Assembly (NCBI GenBank): GCA_025354825.1
Contig: JANXMC010000211.1
Location: 1-47,548 of the forward strand
DNA from: Myxococcales bacterium
GTDB lineage: Bacteria > Myxococcota_A > Polyangia > Polyangiales > Polyangiaceae
Direction of reading: 5' to 3'
DNA: 47,548 nt
Both the position numbers and the translations under genes were made by a program. Shown here piece after piece: positions 24,497 to 35,325 of this stretch. Numbering within the stretch: position 1 is the first letter of the stretch; every line of letters begins with the position of its first letter. The notes beneath the pieces are model-generated. The model was not told the DNA's origin and did not search any database. It saw nothing but the letters and a program-made list of their open reading frames with translations.

Positions 24497-24509
24497 CCGC
24501 CAATGGCGG
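24497..24509. promoter_or_regulatory. Palindrome between ABM monooxygenase and GlxA-type regulator
   Basis: CCGCCA-A-TGGCGG is a perfect 6-bp inverted repeat with one spacer base. A further TGGCGGAA copy lies about 35 bases to the left, making direct repeats of the same half-site. The spacing, in the 177-base divergent region before an AraC-type regulator, fits a binding site, but GC-rich palindromes are common in this DNA. Confidence 0.4.
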
Positions 24510-24570
24510 AAACCGTACTTTCGATGGCTGAATCGCCAGCAGGTCGATTCGTCGATGCTAGCCTCCGAGC

Positions 24571-25527
24571 ATGCGCGTCGCGGTGCTCGTCCTCGATCAG
24601 GTCTTCGACAGCGGTCTCTCGGTGATCCTCGACACCTTCGCCACCGCCAACGATTTGGCTTCGGAAGGCCGAAAGGCGGCCGCCTTCGAGGTCACCGTGT
24701 GCGGTCTGCGCAAACGCGTCGGCACCGCGCATGGCATGACGGTGCCGACCACGCACGTCGAACAGCTGCGCAAGCCCGAGCTCGTCCTCGTGCCAGCGCT
24801 CGGCGCGAAGACTCCGAGCACCATCGCAGAAGCGCTCGAGCGGCCAGACGTCGTCGAGGCGGCCTCGCTCCTTCGTCAGTGGCACGAAGCCGGAGTGCGC
24901 ATCGGCGGCGCATGCACTGCCACGTTCCTGCTCGCCGCGTCGGGAATCCTCGATGACGGACGCGCGACCACCACCTGGTGGCTCTCGCCGCTCTTTCGCC
25001 AGCACTTCCCGCGGGTCACGCTCGACGAAGGGAACATGGTCGTCGACTCGCGACGCGTGGTCACCGCCGGCGCCGCGCTCGCCCACGTCGATCTCGCGCT
25101 CTGGCATCTCCGTCGGAAGAGCCCCGCGCTCGCGCAGTCGGTGGCGCGCTACCTCGTCGCCGACGAGAGGCCCTCCCAGGCGTCGTACGTCATGCCCGAT
25201 CACCTCGAGCACGCCGATCCGATCGTCGAGCGCTTCGAGCAGTGGGCGCGTCGTCACCTCGACGCGTTCTCGCTCGCCGCTGCCGCGCGCTCCGTCGGCG
25301 CCAGCGAACGTACGCTGGAGCGTCGTACGCGCGCCGTCCTCGGCAAGTCGCCGCTCGCCTACGTGCGCGATCTGCGGGTCGAGTGGGCAATTCATCGCAT
25401 GCGCACGACGAAGGACTCGCTCGAACAAATCGCCGCGGCCGTCGGCTACGAAGACGGCGTCACGCTGCGCACGCTGCTCCGGGAAAAGACGGGTCGCACC
25501 GTGCGCCAGCTGCGGAGCAATGCGTGA
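24571..25527 (+). CDS. GlxA-family transcriptional regulator (DJ-1/PfpI domain plus AraC HTH)
   Basis: The 318-residue protein has an N-terminal DJ-1/PfpI-like domain (about 1-190) with the nucleophile elbow 'GVRIGGACTATFLLA' (Cys115), then an AraC helix-turn-helix (about 225-315): 'FSLAAAARSVGASERTLERR', 'SPLAYVRDLRVEWAIHRMR' and 'EQIAAAVGYEDGVTLRTLLR'. Members activate or repress amine, amino acid or aldehyde metabolism genes, with the DJ-1 part as effector sensor. Divergent from the ABM gene. Start is ATG 24571. The 'DGRATTTWW' block is typical of the family. Confidence 0.93.
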   Translation: MRVAVLVLDQVFDSGLSVILDTFATANDLASEGRKAAAFEVTVCGLRKRVGTAHGMTVPTTHVEQLRKPELVLVPALGAKTPSTIAEALERPDVVEAASLLRQWHEAGVRIGGACTATFLLAASGILDDGRATTTWWLSPLFRQHFPRVTLDEGNMVVDSRRVVTAGAALAHVDLALWHLRRKSPALAQSVARYLVADERPSQASYVMPDHLEHADPIVERFEQWARRHLDAFSLAAAARSVGASERTLERRTRAVLGKSPLAYVRDLRVEWAIHRMRTTKDSLEQIAAAVGYEDGVTLRTLLREKTGRTVRQLRSNA

Positions 25528-25564
25528 CGAGGTGAGGCATACTCTACGCAAGAGGGCTTCACCC

Positions 25565-26749
25565 ATGTCTCGTCAGCACCACTTTCTCCTCCGACTTGCC
25601 CTCGCGCTTCCCGCGAGCGTGGCGTGCGGCTCCGATTCGTCCGATGCGACTGCGGTCGACGACACGGCGGCGCAACCGAGCGACGCCGCGAGGAACGACG
25701 ATGGCACGCTCGACGGTGCCGACGGTCGTGTGACAGGCGACACCGGAGGACCCGCGTCGGACACCGCGTCACCCTCCGACGGCACGACGCCGCCCACCGG
25801 CGAAGGGCTGGCCGCGAAGTATCCGCGCGACGAAGGAATCGAGAAAGATCCGGCGGTGATCTTCCACAGCGACTTCGAGAGCGACCTCGCGGGATGGACC
25901 GATTACATCAAGGACCCCGCGCGTATTTCGGTGGTGAACGACGCGGCGACGGCGCATGCGGGAAACAAGTACCTATCGGCGACGGTGACGAAGACGATGT
26001 TGAAGGGGAGCCTCGGCCCCTATGTCGCCGCGGCTGCGCAATACCGTTTCGCGAGGACGACGGACACCGTGTATTGGCGCTATCACGTGCGATTCGTCGG
26101 TAAATCGGCGCCGCCGCATCATTGGGTGAGGCTCGCCGCGGGCAACGCCTCCTACGACTCCGACGGGCTCGCCAACACCGTACCGCCCGGCAACGGGGGA
26201 TTCTGGTTCGACTTCGACGGGCACGACGACGGCCTCTTCGACTTCTATGCCTATTGGTACAAGATGCGCTCGGGCCGCTGCAACGATGGCACGGCGGTGC
26301 CTGGCTGCGCGGGTGATCAAGGCACTACGTACTATTACGGCAACAACTTCTCGCCGGCGGGCCAAGCGCCTTTTCCGCGCGATGCCTGGTTCTGCGTCGA
26401 GCTGATGGCCAAGGCGAACACCGTGGGAAAGAGCGACGGTGCGGTCTCGTATTGGAAGGACGACGCGCTCGTCGGCGCCTACGAGCCGGGCAAGCCGCAT
26501 GGACGATGGCTGCGCGACAACTTCTTCACCTGGGGTCCGTACTATGCGGACGAGGGAGCCTTCGCGGGGTTCGACTGGCGCAGCTCGCCCGACGTGCACT
26601 TCAAGAAGATCACGCTCGATGCGTATTACGAGCTCGGATCGCTGACGCAGCGGGAAAAAGACCTCGGCGTGACGTTTCCCGAGGCGCAGCAGATTCTCTA
26701 CGACGATGTCGTGGTGGCGACGGAGCGCATCGGCTGCCGGACGAAGTGA
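25565..26749 (+). CDS. Secreted lipoprotein with a jelly-roll, polysaccharide-lyase-like domain
   Basis: The 394-residue product starts at ATG 25565. It has a signal peptide with lipobox 'SVACG' (Cys21), then an Asp/Thr/Gly-rich linker of about 60 residues, as in myxobacterial lipoproteins. The folded part (about 85-390) begins 'DPAVIFHSDFESDLAGWTDY' and contains 'YWRYHVRFVGKSAPPHHWVR', 'WFDFDGHDDGLFDFYAYWYK' and 'ITLDAYYELGSLTQREKDLG'. It looks like a beta-sandwich of polysaccharide lyase or concanavalin type; catalysis is not proven. It follows the regulator gene by 37 bases and may be part of its regulon. The 291 bases downstream contain no recognisable gene. Confidence 0.65.
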   Translation: MSRQHHFLLRLALALPASVACGSDSSDATAVDDTAAQPSDAARNDDGTLDGADGRVTGDTGGPASDTASPSDGTTPPTGEGLAAKYPRDEGIEKDPAVIFHSDFESDLAGWTDYIKDPARISVVNDAATAHAGNKYLSATVTKTMLKGSLGPYVAAAAQYRFARTTDTVYWRYHVRFVGKSAPPHHWVRLAAGNASYDSDGLANTVPPGNGGFWFDFDGHDDGLFDFYAYWYKMRSGRCNDGTAVPGCAGDQGTTYYYGNNFSPAGQAPFPRDAWFCVELMAKANTVGKSDGAVSYWKDDALVGAYEPGKPHGRWLRDNFFTWGPYYADEGAFAGFDWRSSPDVHFKKITLDAYYELGSLTQREKDLGVTFPEAQQILYDDVVVATERIGCRTK

Positions 26750-27040
26750 ACCGACGGACGCGTGCAATACCGCGGTCGGTGGTCGCCGATCGTGGCGAGT
26801 TGGCGTCGTGAGGCGGTTTTGCGCTCGAGAGTGTCTCCGGCGCGCCTCGAATCGGGGCACCTGAAGGCACGTCTCACGGCACCTCTGGGACGGCGCATCG
26901 CTTGCAGTGGTCGCCAAACGGCGCTCGGGTCGGCTTCGTTATGGCAGCCCTCTTCGCGATGGGATTCGGCCTCTCTCGCCTCTTCGCCAAATGACGAATT
27001 GGGGCGCATTCGCGTGAACATCAACTGACGGAGAATTGTC

Positions 27041-27478
27041 ATGAATACCAAGACCTCGACCCGACATGACTTCAAGCCGACGTGGTGGAACGAAGCGAAC
27101 ATGACGGCGTGGGATCGCGTGAAAGAAGCGATGCGACGTGACTGGGAGCAGACCAAACACGATCTCGCCGTCGGTGGGCACCAGCTCAACCAAGGAGTGA
27201 CCGACACGGTGAAACAAGCGATGGGCGATCAAAAGATCCCCGATCCGTCGAAGGCCAATCCTCCGAAGGTCATCGGCACCTGGGACGACCTCGAGGCCCC
27301 GATGCGCTATGGGCATGCCGCGCGCGCACAGTTCGGGACCGAGCATCCGCGGTGGACGCCGCAACTCGAGGCCAAGCTCCGGTCGGAGTGGGAGGCGAGC
27401 GTCGACTATCCCGGAACGAGCTGGGAGGACGCTCGCGACTACGTCCGCAAAGGCTACGAGTTCAGCCACGCTTCGTAG
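27041..27478 (+). CDS. Uncharacterised hydrophilic protein (stress-protein-like)
   Basis: The 145-residue product starts at an ATG with GGAGAA eight bases upstream. It is rich in charged residues and Trp ('DFKPTWWNEANMTAWDRVKE', 'QTKHDLAVGGHQLNQGV', 'HPRWTPQLEAKLRSEWEAS', 'TSWEDARDYVRKGYEFS'). It has no signal peptide or transmembrane segment. The amphipathic helices near residues 20-60 resemble those of general stress or CsbD-like proteins, but I cannot assign the family. It is 199 bases upstream of the giant kinase gene on the same strand; whether they share a promoter is unclear. Confidence 0.65.
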   Translation: MNTKTSTRHDFKPTWWNEANMTAWDRVKEAMRRDWEQTKHDLAVGGHQLNQGVTDTVKQAMGDQKIPDPSKANPPKVIGTWDDLEAPMRYGHAARAQFGTEHPRWTPQLEAKLRSEWEASVDYPGTSWEDARDYVRKGYEFSHAS

Positions 27479-27677
27479 GGGCATTACGGCCACGCCGCGC
27501 AAGATTGCCCCGCTGCGTTTCGACGCTCGAATTCGAGCTCTCGGCGAGCAGTGGGGCATTCTGCCACGGGCCTGATGTGGGAGAAACGGCGGCGATTTCG
27601 GCGCTTAACGGGCGTTGGGGGTTTGTGTCACATTGCGGCCCAATGCGTGCACTTCCGCGCGCGTCTAGGGAGCCGCC

Positions 27678-30600
27678 ATGTCGAACACCACCGACCCTTC
27701 GACCGTCACGAAGCCTCGAGCTCACGAGGGCTCGTTCGGCCGCGACATGTTGCTCGCCCTGCAGCGCTTCAAGGAAGGTGACTTCACCGCCCGCCTCGGC
27801 GCCGATTTCACCGGGATCGACGGCAAGATCGCCGAGACCTTCAACGAGATCCTCAGCGTCAGTGCTCGGCGCGCCGACGAAATCGAGCGTGTGTGTCGCG
27901 TCGTCGGCAAGGAGGGCAAGCTCAAACAGCGAATGAACGTCCCCGGCGCCGTCGGGGGTTGGGCCGACGAGGTCACTTCGTTGAACACGCTCATCGACGA
28001 TCTGGTGTGGCCGACCAAGGAGGTCACGCGAGCGATCGGCGCCGTCGCCAAGGGCGATCTCACGCAGGCGATGGCGCTCGACGTCGACGGAAGGCCGCTC
28101 GAAGGCGAGTTCCTCCGCTCGTCTCAGCTCGTCAACAACATGATCGATCAGCTGTCGGTCTTCACCTCCGAGGTCACACGCGTCGCGCGCGAGGTCGGCA
28201 CCGAAGGAAAGCTCGGCGGACAGGCGCAGGTCAAAGGCGTCTCCGGGGTCTGGAAGGACTTGACCGAGTCGGTCAACCAGATGGCCGGCAACCTCACGGC
28301 GCAGGTGCGAAACATCGCCGAGGTGACCATCGCCGTCGCCAGCGGAGACCTCTCGAAGAAGATCACCGTCGACGTGCGCGGCGAGATTCTCCAGCTGAAA
28401 GAGGCCATCAACACGATGGTCGAGCAGCTCCGCTCGTTCGCCTCGGAGGTGACGCGCGTCGCCCGCGAGGTCGGCACCGAGGGAAAGCTCGGTGGGCAGG
28501 CGGTGGTCCCGGGCGTCGCCGGCACCTGGAAAGACCTCACCGACAACGTCAACTCGATGGCGTCGAACTTGACTGGGCAGGTGCGCAACATCGCCGAGGT
28601 CACCACCGCCGTCGCCCGCGGCGACTTGTCGCGCAAGATCACCGTCGACGTCAAAGGAGAGATTCTCCAGCTCAAAGACACCATCAATACGATGGTCGAT
28701 CAGCTCAATGGCTTTGCCTCGGAGGTCTCCCGCGTCGCTCGTGAAGTCGGCAGCGAAGGAAAGCTCGGCGGACAAGCGCAAGTGCCCGGCGTCGCCGGCA
28801 CTTGGAAAGACCTGACCGACAACGTCAACTCGATGGCCTCGAACCTCACCGGTCAAGTGCGCAACATCGCCGAAGTGACCACCGCCGTCGCCCGTGGCGA
28901 CCTGTCGCGTAAAATCACGGTCGACGTCAAAGGCGAGATTCTCCAGCTCAAAGACACCATCAATACGATGGTCGATCAGCTCAATGGCTTTGCGTCCGAG
29001 GTCTCCCGCGTCGCGCGTGAGGTCGGCACCGAAGGAAAGCTCGGCGGACAAGCGCAAGTACCCGGCGTCGCCGGAACGTGGAAAGATCTCACCGACAACG
29101 TCAACGCGATGGCCTCGAACCTCACGGGCCAAGTGCGCAACATCGCCGACGTCGCCAAGGCCATCGCCAATGGCGACTTGTCCCGAAAAATCACGGTCGA
29201 CGTCAAAGGCGAAATCCTCGAGCTGAAGAACACGATCAACCGCATGGTCGATCAGCTGAACGCGTTCGCGTCCGAGGTCACGCGCGTCGCCAAGGAGGTC
29301 GGCACCGAAGGAAAGCTCGGTGGCCAGGCGGAGGTCGAAGGCGTCGCCGGCGTCTGGAAGAACCTCACCGAGAACGTCAACTCGATGGCCTCGAACCTGA
29401 CCGATCAGGTGCGCAACATCGCCGAGGTCGCGACCGCAGTGGCTCGCGGTGACTTGTCACGCAAGATCACGGTCGACGTCGAAGGCGAAATCCTCGCGCT
29501 GAAGAACACCATCAACACGATGGTCGATCAGCTGAACGCATTCGCCTCCGAGGTCTCTCGCGTCGCCCGCGAGGTCGGCACCGAGGGCAAGCTCGGCGGC
29601 CAGGCCCAGGTCGGCGGCGTCGCCGGCACGTGGAAAGATTTGACCGACAACGTCAACTCGATGGCGTCCAACCTGACGGGCCAGGTGCGCAACATCGCCG
29701 AGGTCACCACCGCCGTCGCGAAGGGAGATCTCTCCCGCAAAATCACCGTCGACGTGAAGGGCGAAATCCTCCAACTGAAAGACACCATCAACACGATGGT
29801 CGATCAGCTCAATGGATTTGCGTCAGAGGTCTCTCGCGTCGCGCGCGAGGTCGGGACCGAAGGAAAGCTCGGCGGCCAAGCGGCGGTTCCCGGCGTCGCC
29901 GGCACCTGGAAAGATCTCACCGACAACGTCAACTCGATGGCGTCCAACCTGACGAACCAGGTGCGCAACATCGCCGACGTCACCATCGCCGTCGCCAAGG
30001 GCGACCTCTCGCGAAAAATCACCGTCGACGTGCGCGGCGAGATTTTGCAGCTGAAAGAGGCCATCAACACGATGGTCGATCAGCTCAATGGCTTTGCGGC
30101 CGAGGTCACCCGCGTGGCGCGTGAGGTCGGGACCGAGGGCCGCCTCGGCGTCCAGGCCGTGGTCCCCGGCGTCGCCGGCACTTGGAAAGACCTCACCGAC
30201 TCGGTCAATGCCATGGGGACCAACCTCACGGCGCAAGTGCGCAACATCGCCGAGGTCACGACCGCGGTCGCGCGCGGCGACTTGTCACGAAAGATCACCG
30301 TCGACGTCAAAGGCGAGATTCTGGAGCTGAAAAACACCATCAACACGATGGTCGATCAGCTCCGCTCCTTCGCCTCCGAGGTGACGCGCGTCGCCCGCGA
30401 GGTCGGGACCGAAGGAAAGCTCGGCGGGCAGGCAGACGTGCCGGGAGTCGCCGGCACCTGGAAAGATCTCACCGACTCCGTCAACTTCATGGCCGCCAAC
30501 TTGACCAATCAGGTGCGCGGCATCGTCAAGGTCGTCACCGCGGTCGCCGACGGAAACCTGCGCCAAAGACTGACGGTGGAGGCCAAAGGCGAAGTCGCGG

Positions 30601-33600
30601 CGCTCGCCGAGACCATCAACAACATGACCGACACGCTCGCGACCTTCGCCGAGCAGGTCACCAACGTGGCCAAGGAAGTCGGCGTCGAAGGGCGCCTCGG
30701 CGGTCAAGCCAACGTCCCCGGCGCCGCTGGCACTTGGAAAGATCTCACGGGCAACGTCAATTTGCTCGCTGCCAATTTGACGAACCAGGTCCGCGCCATC
30801 GCCGACGTCGCGACCGCGGTGACGACGGGCGATTTGACCCGATCGATCCAGGTCGAAGCCCGCGGTGAAGTCGCCGAGCTCAAAGACAACATCAACACGA
30901 TGATCGACAACCTGCGCGGGACGACCGATCGCAATCAGGAGCAAGATTGGTTGAAGACCAACCTCGCGAAGTTCACGCGCATGCTCCAGGGACAACGCGA
31001 GCTCGTGACCGTCGGTCGAATGTTGCTGTCCGAGCTCGCGCCGCTGGTCGACGCGCAGCAGGGCACGATTTACCAGATGGAGCGGAGCGATCCCGGCGAG
31101 GCGGCCGCCCCGACCGGACGCAATACGCTGCAGCTGCTGGCGACCTACGCGCAACGCGCAGACCTACCCTCTCGCATCGCGCTCGGCGTCGGTTTGGTCG
31201 GCCAAGCGGCTGCCGAGCAGCAGCGCATTCTCCTCAACGACGTGCCGCCCGGCTACACGACGATCGAGTCGAGCCTCGGCTCGGCGCCGCCGACCAGCGT
31301 GATCGTCCTCCCGGTGCTCTTCGAGGGCGAGACGATGGCCGTGATCGAGCTCGCGGCGCTACGACCTTTCACCAATACCCACCTTCAATTCCTCGATCAG
31401 CTGACGCAGTCGCTCGGGGTCGTCTTGAACACCATCGAGGCGACGATGCGCACGGAGAATCTCCTCCAGCAATCGCAACAGCTGACGACCGAGCTCCAGA
31501 CCCGGCAAATCGAGCTTCAACAGACCAACGAAGAGCTCGCGTCCAAGGCCAAACAGCTCGCGGAGCAGAACGCCGAGGTCGAACGGAAGAACAAGGAAGT
31601 GGAGCACGCGCGAAGGGCGCTCGAAGAGAAGGCCGCGGAGCTGGCGCTGACCTCCAAGTACAAGTCGGAGTTCCTCGCCAACATGTCGCACGAACTGCGC
31701 ACGCCCCTCAATTCGATTCTGATTCTCGGTCAGCAGCTCTCGGAGAACGTGCATGGCAATCTCAGCGGCAAGCAGGTCGACTTCGCGAAGAACATCCACT
31801 CTGCCGGCACCGACCTCCTCACGTTGATCAACGACATCCTCGATCTCTCCAAGATCGAATCGGGAACGGTCACCGTCGAGCCCGAGGAGATCACCTTCGC
31901 CGGCCTGCGAGAGACCGTCCATCGGACGTTCCACCACGTCGCGGAGACGAAGGGGCTCGGCTTCCACATCGACGTCGACTCGTCGCTCCCCCGCGCGATC
32001 ATCAGCGATCCGAAGCGCCTTCAGCAAATCCTCAAGAATCTCCTGTCGAACGCCTTCAAGTTCACGGCCGCGGGCTCGGTCGCCCTCTCGCTTCGATTGG
32101 TCACCTCCGGTTGGAACACCGACCACGCCGTCCTCGGCTCCGCCACGTCGGCCATCGTCTTCGAGGTCACCGACACCGGAATCGGAATCGCGCCCGAGAA
32201 GCAGAAATTGATCTTCGAGGCTTTCCAACAGGCGGACGCGGGAACGAGCCGCAAGTACGGCGGAACCGGCCTCGGTCTCGCGATCAGTCGTGAGCTCGCC
32301 AACTTGCTCGGTGGTGAGATTCGACTTCAGAGCAAGCCGGCGGTGGGGAGTACGTTCACGCTCTACTTGCCAGTCGCCTACACTGGCCCGACGCAAAGGT
32401 CGGCGGACGCCGTCGGTCGCGCCCACTTGCCGACCACGGCGCCGGTCCTCACGGTGGTCAAGGTCGAAGAGACGGTGCCCGACGATCGCAACCAGATCGT
32501 GGCCGGCGACCTGGCGCTCTTGATCATCGAGGACGACGCCCACTATGCGCGCATCCTCCTCGGAATCGCGCGCACGAAGGGCTTCAAGGGCATCGTCGCC
32601 AACCGCGGTGGGCAGGCGATGTCCCTCGCCCGAGAGTACAAGCCAGCCGCCATCAGCCTCGACGTCTTCTTGCCGGACATGCTCGGATGGACGGTCCTCA
32701 ACAACCTCAAGTTGGATCCGCAGACGCGTCACATCCCCGTGCAGATGCTCTCGGTCGAAGAGGAGCGGCAGCATGGGCTCTCGCGCGGGGCCTTCGCGTA
32801 CCTCGTCAAGCCGGCGACCACGAGCGAGCTCGAGAGCGCGTTCGACAAGCTGCGAACGTTCGTCGAGCCGCACACCAAGCGCCTGCTCGTCATCGAGGAC
32901 AACGGGCGCGAGCGGGAGAGCATCGTCGAGCTCCTCACGCACGACGACATCGAAATCGTCGCGGTCGGTACCGGCCAGGAGGCCATCGCAGCTCTCCACC
33001 ATGGCCGCTTCGACTGTTGCGTCGTCGATTTGCGGCTGCCCGACATGACCGGCTTCGAGCTGCTCGAGAAGCTTCAGGGGGAGCCGGCGCTGCAGGAGAT
33101 TCCGGTCGTCGTCTTCACCGGGAAGGAGCTCACGCCAGCGGAAGAGAAGCAGCTACACGCCGTCGCGAAGAGCGTGATCATCAAGGACGTGCAATCGCCG
33201 GAGCGCCTCTTCGACGAGACCGCGCTCTTTCTCCATCGCGTCGTCAGCGAGCTGCCGGAGCCCAAGCGCAAGATGATCGAGCGTCTCCACGGCTCGACCG
33301 AGGTGCTCCGCGGGCGCAAGGTCCTGGTCGTCGACGACGACGCGCGCAACATCTTCGCGCTGACGACGATCTTGGAGAGTCAGGAAATGGAGGTGCTGAG
33401 CGCGACGAATGGTCGGCAAGCGATCGAAACCATCCACGCGACCACCGAATTGAGCGTGGTCCTGATGGACATCATGATGCCGGAGATGGACGGGTACGAG
33501 ACGATGCGCGAGATTCGTAAAGACGCGCGATTCCGTACCCTGCCGATCCTCGCGCTCACCGCCAAAGCGATGAAGGGCGATCGCGAAAAGTGCCTGCAGG

Positions 33601-33680
33601 CCGGCGCCTCCGACTACATCGCAAAGCCGGTCAACACCGACCAACTGCTCTCGCTCCTCCGCGTCTGGCTGTATCGATAG
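27678..33680 (+). CDS. Giant soluble poly-HAMP hybrid histidine kinase with GAF and three receiver domains
   Basis: The 2000-residue protein has no membrane segment. Residues about 20-165 hold divergent HAMP-like units, and 166-1085 are ten tandem 92-residue HAMP repeats ('[17 protein letters not shown]', '[18 protein letters not shown]', '[16 protein letters not shown]', '[13 protein letters not shown]'). A GAF domain (about 1109-1259) and a coiled coil (1260-1325) follow. HisKA has the phospho-His1338 in '[12 protein letters not shown]'. HATPase (about 1435-1570) shows 'DTGIGI' and 'GGTGLGLAI'. Three receivers carry Asp1662, Asp1784 and Asp1931. It strongly resembles the HAMP arrays of fungal Nik1/Os-1 osmosensing kinases, enlarged. 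The next kinase begins nine bases after its stop. Confidence 0.95.
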   Translation: MSNTTDPSTVTKPRAHEGSFGRDMLLALQRFKEGDFTARLGADFTGIDGKIAETFNEILSVSARRADEIERVCRVVGKEGKLKQRMNVPGAVGGWADEVTSLNTLIDDLVWPTKEVTRAIGAVAKGDLTQAMALDVDGRPLEGEFLRSSQLVNNMIDQLSVFTSEVTRVAREVGTEGKLGGQAQVKGVSGVWKDLTESVNQMAGNLTAQVRNIAEVTIAVASGDLSKKITVDVRGEILQLKEAINTMVEQLRSFASEVTRVAREVGTEGKLGGQAVVPGVAGTWKDLTDNVNSMASNLTGQVRNIAEVTTAVARGDLSRKITVDVKGEILQLKDTINTMVDQLNGFASEVSRVAREVGSEGKLGGQAQVPGVAGTWKDLTDNVNSMASNLTGQVRNIAEVTTAVARGDLSRKITVDVKGEILQLKDTINTMVDQLNGFASEVSRVAREVGTEGKLGGQAQVPGVAGTWKDLTDNVNAMASNLTGQVRNIADVAKAIANGDLSRKITVDVKGEILELKNTINRMVDQLNAFASEVTRVAKEVGTEGKLGGQAEVEGVAGVWKNLTENVNSMASNLTDQVRNIAEVATAVARGDLSRKITVDVEGEILALKNTINTMVDQLNAFASEVSRVAREVGTEGKLGGQAQVGGVAGTWKDLTDNVNSMASNLTGQVRNIAEVTTAVAKGDLSRKITVDVKGEILQLKDTINTMVDQLNGFASEVSRVAREVGTEGKLGGQAAVPGVAGTWKDLTDNVNSMASNLTNQVRNIADVTIAVAKGDLSRKITVDVRGEILQLKEAINTMVDQLNGFAAEVTRVAREVGTEGRLGVQAVVPGVAGTWKDLTDSVNAMGTNLTAQVRNIAEVTTAVARGDLSRKITVDVKGEILELKNTINTMVDQLRSFASEVTRVAREVGTEGKLGGQADVPGVAGTWKDLTDSVNFMAANLTNQVRGIVKVVTAVADGNLRQRLTVEAKGEVAALAETINNMTDTLATFAEQVTNVAKEVGVEGRLGGQANVPGAAGTWKDLTGNVNLLAANLTNQVRAIADVATAVTTGDLTRSIQVEARGEVAELKDNINTMIDNLRGTTDRNQEQDWLKTNLAKFTRMLQGQRELVTVGRMLLSELAPLVDAQQGTIYQMERSDPGEAAAPTGRNTLQLLATYAQRADLPSRIALGVGLVGQAAAEQQRILLNDVPPGYTTIESSLGSAPPTSVIVLPVLFEGETMAVIELAALRPFTNTHLQFLDQLTQSLGVVLNTIEATMRTENLLQQSQQLTTELQTRQIELQQTNEELASKAKQLAEQNAEVERKNKEVEHARRALEEKAAELALTSKYKSEFLANMSHELRTPLNSILILGQQLSENVHGNLSGKQVDFAKNIHSAGTDLLTLINDILDLSKIESGTVTVEPEEITFAGLRETVHRTFHHVAETKGLGFHIDVDSSLPRAIISDPKRLQQILKNLLSNAFKFTAAGSVALSLRLVTSGWNTDHAVLGSATSAIVFEVTDTGIGIAPEKQKLIFEAFQQADAGTSRKYGGTGLGLAISRELANLLGGEIRLQSKPAVGSTFTLYLPVAYTGPTQRSADAVGRAHLPTTAPVLTVVKVEETVPDDRNQIVAGDLALLIIEDDAHYARILLGIARTKGFKGIVANRGGQAMSLAREYKPAAISLDVFLPDMLGWTVLNNLKLDPQTRHIPVQMLSVEEERQHGLSRGAFAYLVKPATTSELESAFDKLRTFVEPHTKRLLVIEDNGRERESIVELLTHDDIEIVAVGTGQEAIAALHHGRFDCCVVDLRLPDMTGFELLEKLQGEPALQEIPVVVFTGKELTPAEEKQLHAVAKSVIIKDVQSPERLFDETALFLHRVVSELPEPKRKMIERLHGSTEVLRGRKVLVVDDDARNIFALTTILESQEMEVLSATNGRQAIETIHATTELSVVLMDIMMPEMDGYETMREIRKDARFRTLPILALTAKAMKGDREKCLQAGASDYIAKPVNTDQLLSLLRVWLYR
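28173..30932 (+). repeat. Ten tandem 276-bp repeats encoding the HAMP array
   Basis: Ten units of exactly 276 bp start at 28173, 28449, 28725, 29001, 29277, 29553, 29829, 30105, 30381 and 30657, each opening with a Val codon of 'VTRVAREVG' or a variant. Units 3 and 4 are almost identical in protein and highly alike in DNA, while the first and the last two are more divergent. All units are in frame. Such near-identical repeats are prone to unequal recombination. Confidence 0.92.
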
Positions 33681-33689
33681 GAGCGCCTG

Positions 33690-35276
33690 ATGCAGGAAAT
33701 CATCAACATTCTCCTCGTCGATGACGAATCGCGAAACCTCGACATTCTCGACGCGATTTTGAGCGATCCCGGCTATCGGCTCCTGCGGGCCGACAACGCC
33801 GACACTGCCCTGCGTACTCTCCTCGAGAACGACGTCGCCGCGATCGTCCTCGACATCAAGATGCCGAACGTCAGCGGCTTCGAGCTGGCGCAGCTCATCA
33901 AGGGGACCAAGAAATTCCGTCAGATTCCCATCGTCTTCCTGACTGCCTATCTCGTCGACGACAAAGACGTGATCACGGGCTATGGCGCGGGCGCCGTCGA
34001 CTACCTGACGAAGCCGGTGAATCCGGAGATCCTGCGGCACAAGCTCAGCGTCTTTGCCGAGCTCTTCCGCAAGACGCGGGCCCTCGCCGAGCTCAACGAG
34101 AACCTCGAGTCGCGGGTGCAGGAACGAACCCTGAAGCTCGAGAAGTCGGAGGCGGCGCTGCGCGAGGCCAACGAACAGAAGGACCGCTTCCTGGCGACCT
34201 TGGCGCACGAGCTCCGCAACCCGCTCGCGCCGCTGCGCACCGGACTCGACATCCTCCTCGGCGAGAGCGAGCAGACCCCGACGGCCGCGCACACACTCGC
34301 GCTCATGAATCGACAGGTCGACCACATGGTCCGGCTCATCGACGACCTCCTCGACGTCTCGCGCATCAGCCGCGGAACGTTGGAGATGCGAAAAAAGCAC
34401 GTCGACCTCGCCGAGGTGATCGAACACGCACTGGAGACGATGCGGCCTGCCCTGGTGCGTCGCAAGCAATCAGCCGAGGTGCGGGCGGAGGTGCCCGTGA
34501 CGGCGATGGTCGACGCCACGCGCGTCGCCCAAATCGTCGGGAACCTCGTGAACAATGCTTCGAAACACTCGGCGATCGGGGCGTCGATTCAAGTCGTGCT
34601 CCGCCTCGAGGGCGACGACGCGACCATCCAGGTGATCGACGATGGCGTCGGCATCGCCCCCGATCAGCTCGCGCGCGTCTTCGAGATGTTCACGAAGATC
34701 GAGCGCTCGTTGCCGGGCACCAACGACGGTCTCGGAATCGGGCTCGCGCTCTCACGTCAGCTCGCCGAGCTCCACGGTGGCTCACTCCGGGCGGCCAGCG
34801 CCGGCGAAGGGAAGGGAGCGGCCTTCACCCTCACGGTGCCGGTGGGAATCGCCGAGAACGCTGGCGCGAACGCGACGGGCGAATCGAAAGCTCCGCCGGT
34901 CACGACTTCCAAGCTGAGCATCGTCGTCATCGAGGACAACGAGGACGCCGCCGAAATGCTCGCGACGTGGCTCACGGGGCTCGGGCACCAAGTGAAGGTC
35001 GCGCACACCGGCCCCGCGGGGGTAGCGCTCGTCGTCGAGGTTCGTCCCGATGTGGTGTTGTGCGACGTCGGGCTACCCGAGTTGAGTGGAACCGAGGTTT
35101 GTCGGCAGATCGTCGCCGCAGTCACGCCAACCCCGTTGATGATCGCGCTCACCGGATGGGGGATGGAGGAGGATCGTCGGCGAACGGCGGAAGCGGGGGT
35201 CCGTCATCACCTCGTCAAGCCGGTCGACCTCGAGAAGCTGCGAGCGATCTTGAGCGACGTTGGAAGGCGACCCTGA
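33690..35276 (+). CDS. Hybrid histidine kinase, REC-HisKA-HATPase-REC
   Basis: The 528-residue protein starts at ATG 33690 with GGAG just upstream, nine bases behind the giant kinase stop. The N-terminal receiver has 'LLVDDE' and Asp55 ('LDIKMPNVSG'). A coiled linker follows, then HisKA with His173 in 'LATLAHELRNPL', HATPase ('DDGVGIAPDQLARVFEMF', 'GLGIGLALSRQLAELHGG') and a C-terminal receiver with Asp459 ('LCDVGLPELSG'). The REC-first order suggests that it receives phosphate from a partner, most likely the upstream kinase, and passes it on. Cytoplasmic; no membrane segment. It is followed directly by the STAND regulator. Confidence 0.95.
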   Translation: MQEIINILLVDDESRNLDILDAILSDPGYRLLRADNADTALRTLLENDVAAIVLDIKMPNVSGFELAQLIKGTKKFRQIPIVFLTAYLVDDKDVITGYGAGAVDYLTKPVNPEILRHKLSVFAELFRKTRALAELNENLESRVQERTLKLEKSEAALREANEQKDRFLATLAHELRNPLAPLRTGLDILLGESEQTPTAAHTLALMNRQVDHMVRLIDDLLDVSRISRGTLEMRKKHVDLAEVIEHALETMRPALVRRKQSAEVRAEVPVTAMVDATRVAQIVGNLVNNASKHSAIGASIQVVLRLEGDDATIQVIDDGVGIAPDQLARVFEMFTKIERSLPGTNDGLGIGLALSRQLAELHGGSLRAASAGEGKGAAFTLTVPVGIAENAGANATGESKAPPVTTSKLSIVVIEDNEDAAEMLATWLTGLGHQVKVAHTGPAGVALVVEVRPDVVLCDVGLPELSGTEVCRQIVAAVTPTPLMIALTGWGMEEDRRRTAEAGVRHHLVKPVDLEKLRAILSDVGRRP

Positions 35277-35325
35277 CGCGGCCTGCTTGGAGAGCGCATT
35301 GGAAGCGTCTACCACTCCGAGGGCG

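Noticed and set aside
22951-24531. Long plus-strand ORF over the cytochrome c gene
   Set aside because: Antisense of recognisable membrane and heme-binding protein; Arg/Ala-rich shadow frame.
28173-30932. CRISPR-like or satellite repeat
   Set aside because: Unit length is exactly 276 bp, all in frame and all encode HAMP domains.
31359-34469. Two long minus-strand ORFs over the kinase genes
   Set aside because: Shadow frames of kinase and receiver domains; no independent motifs.
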